A DNA stretch of 64,000 nt from Setophaga petechia (taxonomy: Eukaryota; Chordata; Aves; Passeriformes; Parulidae), in contig JANCRA010000004.1 in the NCBI GenBank assembly GCA_024362935.1, positions 18,856,621-18,920,620 on the forward strand, written 5' to 3'. The position numbers and the translations under genes were made by a program. Shown piece after piece: positions 1 to 34,438 of the stretch (position 1 is its first letter; each line of letters begins with the position of its first letter). The notes beneath the pieces were generated by a model. It ran no database searches. It was not told the DNA's origin and saw only the letters and a program-made list of their open reading frames with translations.

Positions 1-21250
<21,250 letters not shown>

Positions 21251-24200
21251 ATTACAGGGGGGTGCCAGCCTTCTTCAGTGAAAAAATTTCTTAGCAAAAG
21301 GAGCCTTCTTCCTCCACCAGTAGACTTTCACCATGTAATTAAGGCATTATTAATCCCAAATTAAAAATGTATGACATGTTTTCTATTAATAGGCTCTCCT
21401 TGACTGAAATTTGGGCAGATATTGGGCAGATATTTTCAAAATATCCTTAGGTTTTTATAAAATTCATTGGTCAAGCATGACAAAATGATGAATGTGTTCT
21501 CAAGGTTTGTTAATCCTGAAAAAAAAAAACAAGAGAAAAAAATTGCTATAAGGAATCAGGCAACTGTAGGGATAAAAACAAAACAACTAACATACAAAAT
21601 ACTTCCACCATTTCTGACAAATGCAATTCATTTCAATACCACTCAGTGCACACATGATCAGAAAATAGCAGACAACCCCAAAGTCTGAGAAAAAAATCAA
21701 CTGAGATAAAGAAGATAAGATAATATAGAAAATAAATTACACAAGTTTCTCGTGCCCCTAATTGCAGTGAATCGCCATCTTTCATGTTTATAACCTCATA
21801 AGAAAAGAATTTTTCCTGGCATTAAACAAGCACTATTGGAATCCTTTTAAAAGCCTAATTTCTACAATCCTCCAAAGTAACTGAAGTTACAGCACAAAGA
21901 ACAGGAAGTGATATTGATTTAATTAAATTTGAGAAGATCATAAGAATTCCAAGACAGAAAAGTGTCAACATTCCTTTTTGTAAAATTTTAATGCCCTGAC
22001 TAATTATTTGCCACAACCTTACAACCAACCGGGAAGTTTCCTGAAAGTGAATTAAAAAACAAGTTCTTGCATGTCTCTATTTTCCTTGTTGTTGTTAATA
22101 GGTAAGTGTCCACTCTACTGTTTCTGGCAGAATGAATTTCTGAGCAGCCTGTAAGTGAATATAGGTATCCACCCAGATTTAAATTTCACTGAAAAACAAC
22201 TGGCAGTTCAGAAGTTCTGTAAAATTCTTCGTTTCCAAAAGTTAAACAAGACAGATCCACTCACTTTATCACATGTTTAAGATTGAAGATAATGAGTCTC
22301 ACATACATAAAAAGTTAGATGTATGTTGACTATGTAGTCTGGAATGCAAATTTTTACTCTAGTTTTCTAGGTATTTATCTGAAAGTCTTTCCATTTTGGT
22401 TTAAAATATTGAAACCATACAAGTCTGAAGAAAATCTGAGAGAAAATGGAGAATTCTAGCCAGTGGAAGAGGAATGAAAATCATTGTAGAAAATTCAGAT
22501 AAGAAAACAATTAGAAATTTTAGTTTCAGACTAGGACCTGGCAAAGTGCTAAGAGACAGTTAATGACTCTGATACACAGAGCTGGTGGTTTGCATCTCAT
22601 GACAATGCCACTAATTCTCTGCTCCATAACAGCAGGCTGAGGCATAGAAATATGGTGCAATATAGCTTTATTCACAGGCATTTTCTTACACGGTGCCTCA
22701 TCAGAAATTATGAAATTACAGCCTGGATAGTTTTGACTTTCTCCACTCCAATGTGGATAGCTCTCATAAAACGATGACAAAGCTGAGAGATAGTTTCATC
22801 CCCAGTTTGAAAATAACACTCATGCAGAGACATCTGCATCTTGACTCCGCTACATCTGTTTCTGGTGCCTGCCCCATAAATCCCAGCACCGAATACAGCT
22901 GTAAACCTTGGGTGCAGGCAGTGGTGTCTATGCTGCCATTCCCTGCATCAAAAACAGAACAGAGTGTTCAAGAGGAATCAGGAGCATTTTGATCAATTTC
23001 ATGGTGGATGTATGAGATATTCTCTGCTACAAATTTGGCCCCTTGTCACTGTGTATTACAGTCTTGCTTTGACTACTTTAAGTGCAGACAGAGCTCCTGT
23101 ATCACTATATGTTTGCCCCATGTGTTGCAGCCATTGGCCTCTACTTGGATGCTGTAGGACTGTCTCCTGAGGTGGCCAAGTGAAGACCTTGGGAAGTACA
23201 ACCTCACTTTTTCAATTACTTACACAATCATAGCAAGATGACATGGCAAGAGATTCTTTCAACACATAAAGACAATAAAAATGAGAAGGTTTTGGGGTGA
23301 GTGCCAAGGCATAAACATCCTCCCTATCTGTAAAAAAGGTCATTGTTTCAATGAAGTCATGTGCGTGCTACATGGTACTTCTACTGATTGACAGTCTTCT
23401 GCTCTTCAGCAGATACATAGCTGCTGGTGATGCCACTGTCACATTTTGTGGCTGCTTTGAACTTCCTTACAATCTCCTTACTTCTCTGCCCTTAATATCA
23501 CAGCTGAACCTGATTCTCCTCTGCTACTCATTGCCACGTCATCTGTGTCTCCAGAAGGACATACAACTAAGGGACTGTTAAATTCCAAGTGCACCAAAAT
23601 ATTTCAGATTACGTGTTGGCCTAATGAAATAATGGTATTCACAAACAACATAGCAGGAAATTAAGCTGAAATTAAGGTGTTTTCTCATCAGCTTTCTAAG
23701 AGTCTGTCTATATGCCAAAACAACTGAAACAACTGAACAACTCCAGGTGCACTGTGTGAGTACAAGCTTACAGAAAGCTACCAACTTTGGTCCCAGAAGC
23801 AAAACAGTCAGTTCTGTGATATATCATGTATAGCTGTTATTCCTCAGTGGGGATGGAAGATTTAATTTATGAAGAGGGGCCAACACAGCTGGATTTGTTC
23901 AGCCTGAAGAAGAGAAGTCTTATTGCTTATTTTTAGACTTCTAACAGAAGAGTGCCTGGAGCACAAGGAAGAGACATACAAACACACTAAAACAGCAAGG
24001 TTTATTTCATAAACAACTAATCAAGGCCCAAGTTGCTTGATGTAACTTTGAAGCCTAATTTTCCATAAAACTGGCTTTTCTTGGGAAAAGAGGTAGACAC
24101 AGTTACCTGCAGAGGTCCTTTTCATACTAAATCATATGCTGACTCTAAGCTGAAAAAGCAAAGCCATCTGACTGCTAAGATCTAAATTAATAACCTAGTG

Positions 24201-26324
24201 CATTTTTGCAAAATACAGTGTTATACTCTGCCACCTGTCCAGCAATTCCCCTGAGATCCAATATAAAGCCATACTGGTATAAAAAATGTGGCAACAAGCA
24301 AGGAGATCTCCTTTCCCAAAATTAGAGGCAATTGGCCAGGCTGACTCTGAGATTTGAAAGCCTAGAAGTTAAGTCCCAAAGATTTGCCCAAGGCATTGAA
24401 CAAGGGACACTTGGCAAGGGGAGCTCTAGGGAGCTACTCATCTGCTGGCAGCTCCTGCCCACTCAGCAGATGAGCCTGGGGGGAAGGCAGAGGGAGAAGG
24501 AGCCTCTGAAATGGAGTGGATGTGAGTCTATAGAGCTGACAGAGGGGCATACCAGACCAGGGACAATGTAGAGGATGGTTTCTGTTAAAAATTTCCTCCA
24601 AGTGCCAGAACTGGTATTCCCTCAGGGCTGCTGGTGCACATGTGAGAAATGATGCAATGGTTAATTACAAACATGACAAGTGAGTCTGATTTTGAGCAGA
24701 GCTATATTGATGTAAGTAAAAGATTAATACAAATTATTTAGATAGCTATCTACCAACACAAAACAACTGAAAGTAAAATCTGACACAGCACCAGTAAGTC
24801 TCAACTTTAATAACTAAAACTTGACAAAAATACCTGTAATCACAAGTGGCTTTGAGCCAAGTCTCAGTGACACCCAAAACCTTCATTGGGATTTGGATGA
24901 GACATCAAGAGTTTCTCTGTATGTGACAAAATTTCTGGTTTCCTGGGATATTTCCCTCAGCACATGGATCAAAATTGCCCTAACCTTTCACAAAGCTAGA
25001 AGGGGATAATGGAGAATGATTGCTGTGTGTTGGAAGTTGGATTGATTTGTTTTAATGAATACCAGAAAAAGTTTGCAAGAAACAGAAAAAACATACAAAA
25101 AATTTTTAGGACACATTTAAAGAAAACAAGTAAGAGCTTTCCATGATTTCTAGGAAACAAGATTAATATTATTATAGTAATTAAAATCTGGCACAGGGCA
25201 ATGAAAGGATCATGAGGTATTAAATTAGGAGAACGTGCACTTAACGCATGCACCCCTTGGATTGTTTGCTATCTAGTGGTTCTGTTCCAAGCACTACAAG
25301 CAGGAATTACAGGTCACCAAGAAGCTAAGTATCTGGCAAGGTATTTGCAGAGTTAAGGAATGGCAGATAACACCCTGTAAGTAGTTACACCTTGGACCCA
25401 TGCCAATGGCAGAGATGCATTTTGCCCAAGGTAAAGTGCAATCCCCAGTTAGCTGAGATTGTGACTAGTAGAATTCTCTAACTAGAAAATAGGTTACTTT
25501 AAAAATCCCCTTCTAATAACCATTTGCAGAAACAGGGTATAATTATCTGCAGAATTTGTTGGAATATCTCAGCAAAACACAGTAAAAGCAACTTGTTTTT
25601 AAAAGGTGATGATTCCATACAAATACATAGAAATCAGCAGGAAATGTAAAATCTTTGTAAGCACATGCATAAGCACGTGTATTAAGGGACACACATAAAC
25701 TTTTATGCATGCATATGACTAATAAACCTCTGCCTATTTTAGATGAATAAGTTGTCTGAATGAAGATGAAAATGTAAAAATGCAGACAGTTCCCTATTGC
25801 AAAATAGGTGTACAATTTTAGAACATGCATTTAAAAAATAAGTTATCCCAACTAAATGAAATAAATCCTTTTTAATTACTTACTAGTATCAAAAGCTTTT
25901 AGCATATGTTTCAGAGATTTTTATCACATTTCTTCTAGTGTGTCTCATTAATAAGACAATTCTAAGCAAATAAATTTTATTTAGCTCTTCCAAGCTTTTA
26001 AAGCCACAAAGTTTCATTATATCTGATGAAAAAAAAAAGCCAGCCTGGTTAAGAAATTTATATCAACTTCAATATTAGGATAAAGTAAGCTATTTGGAAT
26101 CCAAACTTTCAAGTTAGCTTCTACTAAACCACTGGCAAAACCTAGTGCCTGCTTTCCTCAAAGTTAGAACTGAGCTTTCATCCATCTCGAGCTCAAAAAT
26201 TACTGTCTGGCTGCTCTGCTGCAGCATTCAGCAACAAACTGAACTCTGCAAGCTGCTAAGCACTATTACAACCACAAACACCACAGCATTCAGTTTGTAC
26301 AACAAACTTGAATAAGATACTTAC
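21251..26324. other. FREM1 upstream flank, no gene recognised
   Basis: Likely 5' UTR, first noncoding intron or promoter-proximal sequence of FREM1. It is AT-rich with one CR1 fragment (23870-23960). No CpG island, convincing TATA box or coding exon was recognised. The region 24330-24580 is locally GC-richer but its open frame shows no domain. Confidence 0.6.
23870..23960 (+). repeat. CR1 LINE fragment (short, internal)
   Basis: The text 'gaagaggggccaacacagct' and 'ttcagcctgaagaagagaag' followed by 'cttattgctta' matches the CR1 region 'ttcagcctggagaagagaaggctc...cttattgctc'. The fragment is short and truncated on both sides. Confidence 0.6.
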
Positions 26325-26365
26325 AGGTAGCAGTGTTTCTGCTGGAGGCTGAACATGAGATCATA
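26325..26365 (-). other. Candidate noncoding exon (possible FREM1 5' UTR exon)
   Basis: A 41-nt minus-strand segment lies between a strong pyrimidine-rich acceptor (ttttcctctttttctag) and a near-consensus donor (gtaagtatc). It is 5 kb upstream of the FREM1 start codon on the same strand. No transcript evidence is available here; it is offered as a candidate only. Confidence 0.3.
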
Positions 26366-26763
26366 CTAGAAAAAGAGGAAAAATGTATGTCACTGACCCA
26401 GTAATTTCTGTTTTAAAAGGCTGGCAGAGAAAGAAATCCAACGAGTGAGCGACAGAGAGAAAGCAGAGAGGGGGAGGGGAGATAGATAGATGAAATTCCA
26501 GTCTTTCTGGTCAGCTTGGCTGTAGTTTTCTCTGTACTGAAAATCCACAATAAACACTCCTTGCTTGCAAGACTGCTCCTGACTGCAGAGTCACAAATTA
26601 CAAATACTTTCAGGCTTTGTATGATAAAAGCACTCACAGATGCCTTGCAGTGTTTACACTCAGCGATGTTTCTCTGCCAGTCAACTCCAGATCTTCTTTT
26701 CCCCTTCTCCTAGTTAAGTCTGTTGGGACCAGAAACTAAGCTGCTGTTACTAATGTTTGCTCT

Positions 26764-26808
26764 TTGTTCTTTTTTTTTCCGTTTTTTTTCTTTTTTTCTC
26801 TTTTTTGT
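26764..26808 (+). repeat. T-rich low-complexity tract
   Basis: Nearly uninterrupted pyrimidine (T with few C/G) over about 45 nt. Confidence 0.85.
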
Positions 26809-28350
26809 CCCCACTTTTGCTACTTTACTCCCTTTGAAATGCACACAAACACACGACTACAGTAGTATTCAAATTATTTTTTTTCCCCATTCAGAACAGC
26901 AAGAAAGACAAAGAGTATAGGCAAAATCCTACCAATTATTAAATATCTGATAGGATTCAAGATGTCTCTCCAGCTTTCTGTTATGAGATTCACACCAGAT
27001 TTAACTGGCTGATGAGATTGTAAGTAAAATTCGCTATCATACAGTAGGTCAAGGGTGTACCCTGAGGAGTAAACATGACAGCCCTAATTTTCAGAGCACA
27101 GAAAGTGAATTGCCAAGTCCCAATACAGGAACAGACTACCCTAATCTGCCTCAGCACAGGGACCTAAATAGTTTTTTAAGTATACAGAACAAAAACGTTT
27201 TCAGCCCAGCAATAGGGCACTGGGACAAGGGCAAGGGGGACAGCATGGGGAAGAGCTACTGACTTCCAGGTTGCTTGTGTAAACAGGAGTCAAATCTAGC
27301 ACAACTGTAGTGCTGCAACATTGTCTCCCCTCGTCCTTCCTTGAATAAGCAAGCTGCCTGTGACCCTCATATGGAGACAAAACCACAATGTAAAAATGCA
27401 AAACTGAAGTCAATAGGAAGAAAGAAAAGAACCAGCAGATGTTCCTGTGGCATGACTTATGTACAGATGAAGAAAACAGATGACTGTTAAAAATTAAAAT
27501 GAACTCAAAGCTACACAATGTGTAATATGATACAATCTGGCCTATATTTCCCTAGGGAAAAAAAAAACTGCATGCACAAAAAATTTCCTTGAGGTGCATT
27601 ATTCTTATTAGAGTAACGTACTGTCCTGGATTTCAGACCACAGATTTTATGAGGCTTCAGAAAAACTTGCGATAAATAGTTGTCTCCTCTGAGTTGTGTA
27701 GATGGCTGTGGGTTAGCCTGTATGTGCCTGGTTTTGCTTGCTGAAACGTAGCTTCTTATTCACTGTGATGAATGGCCTGTCTGTACTGTACTGCGGTCTG
27801 ATTAGGAGCATCAGCATAACTGTCCTTACAGGCTGATTAAAACAGTGGCAGCTTATTTAAAGTCTGTGACACATTAATCAATATTATCATTGCAGAAGCT
27901 GTCTTCAAACCAGTTTTATTACTGCAGCAATGAACTTAGCATTCCATTTTTTATTGTACTCCTTAACTACAATTAATTTTTGCAATCTATCAAGGTCACA
28001 TTACCTAAAGGATAGAACAAGATTACCCAAGCTTTTCTTGATAAATGCCAGAGCACTGAAGAGAAGACAAGCCTTTTGTACAACAATCAGTCTTTCCATG
28101 TCAATGTTTGCCCACACAGGAAATAGTGTATTTCTGTTTCTCATAGATGAAACTTAAGTTCAGTATATATTTTTTATCAATTATTAGTAAAATTATGCAG
28201 TCCAGATTGTTGATATGAAGGTAATAAGTTAAAAGTTTTCTGCAAGCTTTTGTTAACAAGATACAAGTCAAAATCAGCCACTTTCTTTACAGGCTTTTAT
28301 TTGAAAAATTTAAAAAAAGACCTTATTTGAGGCACAAAGTAGGCAAGAGT

Positions 28351-28366
28351 ACACACACACACACAC
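28351..28366 (+). repeat. (AC)8 microsatellite
   Basis: Eight perfect AC units. Confidence 0.95.
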
Positions 28367-28645
28367 GAGACACCTCACACACAGCCCCATCTCTGCTTTT
28401 TCATTTTGACTTACATTGATAAGTAAAGGCCTAAACCCACATTGTTTGATATCTGCACATTCAGTCAACACTCCTGTAAGGAGGATGAGGTTCTCAAAGG
28501 AACAAAAAAGAATTATTCCAATCCTAATGTGAAGGCTGTACAAGAAGGAGAGCTGCTACATTGTGAGGGAAAAAATACAATTATTTTCCAGGTATTTACT
28601 ACATGACATAAATTCTATTGTGCGAGCAAGAATACCTGATAGCAG

Positions 28646-28727
28646 CAGTCCATTCTTCATGCATGGACATGCATGGACAGTCCATTCTTCATGCATGGAC
28701 ATGCATGGACAGTCCATTCTTCATGCA
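28646..28727 (+). repeat. 32-bp tandem repeat, about 2.6 copies
   Basis: The unit starts 'cagtccattcttcatgcatg' and ends 'gacatgcatgga'. Copies begin at 28646, 28678 and 28710, the last one truncated after the first half. The copies are identical, which suggests recent expansion. Each unit contains two overlapping ATGCAT palindromes. Confidence 0.95.
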
Positions 28728-31534
28728 ACTTTTAAAGAAAATATTCTAATACATCAGTGTCTTACATGGAGCACAGCTGTCAGAAGATCAAATGCACTGG
28801 GTCATTACCAGCTGGCAAATACATGCAGAGAATCTATAAAGGCAAAGTTCTTGACCAAAGACAAATTATTCAAATTTTTGACTGCAGAAGGGGTGTTAGG
28901 CATAGAGAATGGCATTATGGAAAATACAATAGTGCAGCACAAAAATATTTGGTTTGTGTTGGGCAGATCAAAAGATCAGAATGTTGCCTGAATGTCTGAG
29001 ACAAATATGAGTGGCACTTCCACCATAATGAGTGACTTCTTTGAGAAATCCATATTTAGTTCTATTATCTCTAATTTTAAAGACTTTGACTTTTCCCAGA
29101 AGACTTTGTATCTTGGGCTAGACCCTCAGATGTTGCAGAGGACAGTAAAGGGACACCTTCAAAGACTTTGGCAATCCCTGCAGTCCTTTGCCTGAATGTA
29201 TCTGCACATCATCACTAGTAAGTTTTCTTCAAATTATACATTCATAGGGATTGGCATATATGCTGTAAATCATAAAAACACCTCTTCAAGGCTTTGCTGT
29301 TCTTTTCACAGAAGTAAGAGGGAAAGAATATCTGGATAGAAAGCAGCCAAGTCTTCCCCCCCATGCCATCCAGGCCAGCCTCAAGGCAGCGTGCATGGCC
29401 ACTGGGGCTGTGGGACTGTGCGACCAGAGAGGCTTCTCCTGTGGTGGAAAGGATACTAGAGACACGTAATAATTTTATAGGAAGAGAAACTCAGCTACCA
29501 CCGTTCTGCAGGACACTTTCTGCAGCATTAAAAGACATACCTGTGTGTGTAAGCTTCATCACAGAATTTCAGTTCTAGAAATCATGAGTGTTTGTACTTG
29601 TGCTCCCAGCACCTATAACAGTATTAATTCTTTGTCTTCAAAACTGCTGCCATACCTTTCTCATCTGCAGTAAAAAGTTAAAGGTTAGGCTTTTCAAACC
29701 TTCAGGTAACATGGTATGAAATAGTTGGCAGCAGCTAAGATGACCATCAGCTTTTCTAGCTTTTGAGGGTGGCTGGGTTCTGGTCTGTCACACAAATGTC
29801 ACACATGAGGTCACAATAAACCCTTTCCTACTTTCCTACTTCTTCCTGGTCACAGAGTTCCTAGACAAGTTGGGCACCATGAAAATATTTAATTTGGCAC
29901 CATTGGAGAGCAGCACTTAATGAAGACCTTGGAGGAATGGCAATATCCCTGTGGTAGAGGAAATAATTGCATTCCCACTAGAAAAGAGCTGGCCTGTTCT
30001 TTAATGTACCTAGTAAGGGATAGAAAAAGCAATTGTTCACACATCAAGATGCATAGGAAGGAAAGGGTAAACACTATGTGTTCCAAAGGTAGGCTAAAAA
30101 AAGGTTAAAAATAATCCCAAAACACATGAAGGATTGGTTCATGCTGGCAGTCTGCCCACTTTTTGTAACAGTGCTCACAACTGGGTTTCAAAATGCATGT
30201 TGAAAAGGCCCATGTTTTCCCTCTCTTTCTTTAAAGTCAGTTGTTACATGTCCAAGCATTCCACCAAAACTCACAGACCGTGTGTCCTCATTAATGCAAA
30301 GGGGGAATTGTTTCAGTTGCTATTTACTTCAAACTGAAAGATTTTTAGGAATATTTCATTATTGCTATTGAGGTAATTTGCACTCAGGAAAGGTTCCTTC
30401 ATTGTTTTGATTGAGATCGATCAAATGAATTTAATGAGACTCTGGAGAGTTTTATCCAGCCTTTGAACATTGAGCCTTTTGTGGGGCAGGGCCTTTATTT
30501 TGGTTTTAAACCACATATGGATTTAGACCACAGCTGTTACAAATGGATTTTCATCACAGTTCATGTTTCTAAAGTTTCACTGACTTTCCTTATTTAGTTC
30601 ACTCTGTCACTGACTATGAAAGATCTGCAAAAGGAGCTTTCCAAACAATGTCACAGACTTTATTTTTGTATTCTACAGAAGGGTGAAACTTCTGCAAATG
30701 CAGAGTACATTATGCTCAAAAGCATAATATGGTAGGTCTAAGGCACAGCAGATATTGCTCCTGACCTTAAACAGTAGTTCCAGAAAACACATACTTTTTA
30801 GAATATTGAAATCATTCTATGCAGAGGATGCAGGCTAAAAACCAGGAATGCTGATCCCCATAAAGAACCTCCCTTGCTTCTGAAGTGTACATTTTTACCT
30901 ACAGCAGTGCTTTAAGTGTGACAACATATTCCCAAAACCTCTGCAATCCCTAAATGTTCCAAAGGCATGCAGAAATCTTTAAGCACAGAACAGTGCTTTA
31001 AGCTGCTATAATCCTCTAAAAAGATTAATTCTGAAGAATCTTCATTTCTTGGCATTCAGCTAAGGTATTATTAAGATGAGAGGTTAATTAAAGAAAATTG
31101 AAGGAGCCTTCTTGAACCATCCTTCCTGCAATAGTCAGAGGATGAGCTGAGTTAAAAAAAAAACTGAAGGAAGTAAATTTACTTCATTTAAAACCTCTTT
31201 CCAGCTGAAATTCTTTACAGAGTAACAGTGGATGATATTGTGAGGTGTCTTTTCTCTTGGCAGTTTGTCCAAACACAATTTTAAATTGGCCAGTCTAGGT
31301 CTGAGTGAAAAAGCACAAAGTCTCTTGAGGAGTGTAGGGTGTTGGCCAGAAAAACAGACGCTTGCAGAAAGAGCTGGGATTTTGTGAAAGAACAGAAATA
31401 TGAATGAGGGACAAAGAAAGTTGCCCCATTTTCTGCCTTTCCCAAGCCAAAGATAGCCAAGGTTAGATACAAACTGAGAGCACTACATCACATATGTTGA
31501 ACCAGCTGCAGAATTTCCAGGCCACCAACAAGCC

Positions 31535-31680
31535 TCATGGAATTCTAGAATGACAGAGTGTCCTGGTTTGGAAGGGACCTTAAAGATCATGTGTCCAAAA
31601 CCCCCTGCCATGGACAGAAGTGTCCTTTACAAGACCAGGTTGCTCAAAGTCTCATTAAACTTCATCTCATAGGATGGATT
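31535..31680 (-). repeat. CR1 LINE 3' end
   Basis: On the plus strand it reads as an inverted CR1 tail: 'atggaattctagaatgacag', 'tttggaagggaccttaaaga', 'accccctgccatggacagaa', 'agaccaggttgctcaaagtc'. Order and wording match the reverse complement of the avian CR1 3' end. Confidence 0.88.
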
Positions 31681-33019
31681 GGGGCATGTCTCAATTGTTG
31701 TTAGACTGAAATTTACAATAACTTTATTAGTGCAGACAGAATAGAAAACCAAAGAGAGCCTGGGCAGAGTGATTAGAAACTTACTCAGCCTTAACAGCAT
31801 TACAGTGTGCATGGCTGTAATTAGGAAAATTAGTGATGCATGCACCTGTATTTGCATTGCGTGTCTCAGTTGCTCACAACTTTGGAAAATTGCATTTTCC
31901 AGACAGAATTAAACATCACATTGAATGATCTGAAAAAGTAATCTTGAATTCAAGAATGCTGAGTTCTTTAAGACACGTGTGACTGCAAGCCCAAAGGAAG
32001 CTTATCCTGTGGACACCACCAAGCTGAGCAAACTCTGCCTGGCTGGTGCAGAAGGGGTTCACTTTACACCGGCTGGTGTGTAGCCATGTCAACATGGACC
32101 TTTGTCCTGGAGGATGTAGCAGTTTTGAGCTAAGGCACTACACTAACACTCAGGAGACCTTCAGGGGCATCTGTTTGACCCCAGCTCCAGTATAATTACA
32201 GTATAATTGTAATTTTATTTGTCCAGAGCTCACTGGCCCTGAAGCAGGGTCAGCAGAGGAGATGTCCTCAGAGCTCCTCAACAACTTGAGCAGAAGAACT
32301 GAGATAGCCACCAGACTGTTTTCAGCCACTAGCTGAGGGTTTAGAACTGTAAAACAGCATGAATTAGGTTTTTTTCAAAGCAGGTAACTCTACTTGAACC
32401 TACAAAAAATGGATTTTGGTCTGACTCTGATTAAACTGCTACCAAAAAAAAAGTATTATTTTGAGTATATACAGAGTTTTTCAGTGGGTGAATACTGGTT
32501 CATTTTCTAGTGAGATGGAATTTCTGAACTGAATTTTTTTATAGCTTTTGAGGAGACATAATCCTGTCCTCTGCAGATGTAAGAACTGACAGAACATACT
32601 TCCTAGCAGTTTAGCCCATCACTACCTGCAGCAACTGGATACTCAAGGATACATCAAAACCTGAAAAGGACATTTTTTAAAATACAACTTGGTTTAAAAA
32701 AAAAGTTTTAATGTCACAAATGTATAGACTGCATGTCAAATTGTCTGGGACAATTACACAAATTTAAATTGTAAACAGACATATTTAAATGTGCATCATA
32801 GAGTCACCATTAAAAAGTGTACCAAACACCAATGGCACTTATGAGCTATTCAGCCTTGCAGCAAACAGCTTTATTATAACAAACAAGTGCACACATCAAC
32901 AAAAACCCTGTTAAGAACCTAGCAAAAACTTGTAGCTTGATCCTTTTAAGTCATGTACTCAGGTCACATCTGTAATCACACAGAAGGGAATTATACAGGC
33001 AATATCAAAGACCTCTTAC

Positions 33020-33107
33020 CTGTGGTGACAGACATGATCTTGACTCACAGTCTTTAATGAATTTCACTATGTTAAGGCTATTGTATTCTGCTAATTGCTC
33101 TTTCATC
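33020..33107 (-). other. Candidate exon with an open ATG frame
   Basis: An 88-nt minus-strand segment between the acceptor ctaccttttcttag and the donor gtaaga after CAG. Starting one base in, it reads an ATG frame of 29 codons (MKEQLAEYNSLNIVKFIKDC, then ESRSCLSPQ) that is open to the donor in phase 0. The protein is not recognised. It could be a first coding exon of an unknown gene, a UTR exon of FREM1, or chance. Confidence 0.3.
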
Positions 33108-34397
33108 CTAAGAAAAGGTAGAAAGAATGGTTTCAAAAACTTTTATTGATGTAAAAGAGTTTAAAATCATAAGATAAGTGTGCCTTATTTTTTAAATAAA
33201 CAAACAAACACGCTCTTATCTCTCTTTCCGTGCATGCAACATGAGAAATTTGAGCCTGGTTGCTGTGCTGAGGAGAGGAGAAGTATGTGCTTAAGTGAGG
33301 GGATTCCTCAGTTGAAGCCACTTGCATGGCCATGCATACACTGTTAAGTTTGCAGGAAAAAGCCATGCAAACATTGTTTAACGATCCCTCTCTTACTGAC
33401 TGTTTAGATCACATCCATAGTGTACATCCTCCAGCCCTGACTTCAGAGGGAAGTAGCACTGTTGGGTCCCACTGTTCAGAGACATTTTGTATCCTGGGAA
33501 AGCCCAGAACATGGGCTGCTGGGGCAACACTTCAAACAAATCAGACAGAACTACTCTTCCCACATGTGCTGCATTGGCTCCAGACCAAAGTGGGAAATTC
33601 ACTGCCTCTGTGTTCACCAGCTTGGGCACAGAGAGAGCTGGAGCCTCGTGATAAATACAGACATGGTGCCTGCTAGATAGGACCTGGGGGAGCTCAAGGT
33701 GGAGGAGCAGGATGCTAGCAGAAATCCCAGCTGGGGCAGACCTAGCTCCTGTGAATGACTGCAAACAGCTTTCCTTCCTCAGGCACAGCTTGGGCTGCTC
33801 TGTCTCCTCAGTCTGACAGGAAAACATTCTCTTGTGAACTGGCAGGTCTCACTGGGATGAGAGTGGAATATGAGGAAACAACTAACAGTGCACATTTCTT
33901 TCCTTTCACCAAGCCTATTCTCTCCATTAACAGCACTGCCGTAGCACTTCTACAAAAAACTGAGGTGTCAGAGAGACCTCATCCTACAAACACTTAGCTC
34001 AGATGTACAAGCCATGAAATTATATATTGCATGTGGCCAAAGAAGGCAATGACTTACATATGCTGTTAACTACCTTGTGCTATGATCTGAAAAAAGAAGT
34101 GTAAAACAGCATGGTATTTAGAACCAAATACCAAAACTACTGGATGGAAAGGAGGGTCATTAGTACTACTGAGGGACGCATTGATAAACTGGTAAATACT
34201 GTACATTAGCAAATTTTGGATAGATTCCATATTTTTAACAAAAATTTATTCTTTATGTCTTTGATCTCTCTCTACTGCTGCATCTTCCTAATATAGTTGA
34301 CTTCCTTCCCAAAAGAGGGACTTACATGAGCTGGGAATTGCTTAGTCAAGCTTTTCTAGCCTTCAGGGAAGCATAGCCAATTACATTTATATGCAAT

Positions 34398-34438
34398 GTT
34401 TAAGGGCAGTTCTTGACGTTTAAGGGCAAGTTCTTGAC
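34398..34438 (+). repeat. 20-bp tandem duplication
   Basis: 'gtttaagggcagttcttgac' is followed directly by the same sequence with one extra A. Confidence 0.93.

Larger units (their letters stand above)
26366..33019. other. Intergenic, no gene recognised
   Basis: Unique AT-rich sequence with a T-rich tract, an (AC)8 microsatellite, a 32-bp tandem repeat and a CR1 3' end on the minus strand. Open frames here (the longest 142 codons at 28563-28991) overlap each other in different frames and carry no recognised domain. Confidence 0.6.

Noticed and set aside
24106..24155. Splice-like minus-strand segment ending CTGCAG|gtaact
   Set aside because: Several alternative acceptors, no open frame of note; weaker than the segments reported.
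28563..28991. 142-codon plus-strand frame
   Set aside because: It runs through the 32-bp tandem repeat, overlaps another frame of similar length, and shows no domain.
33393..33827. 144-codon minus-strand frame overlapping two plus-strand frames
   Set aside because: No recognisable protein, and several overlapping frames on both strands point to base composition rather than coding.
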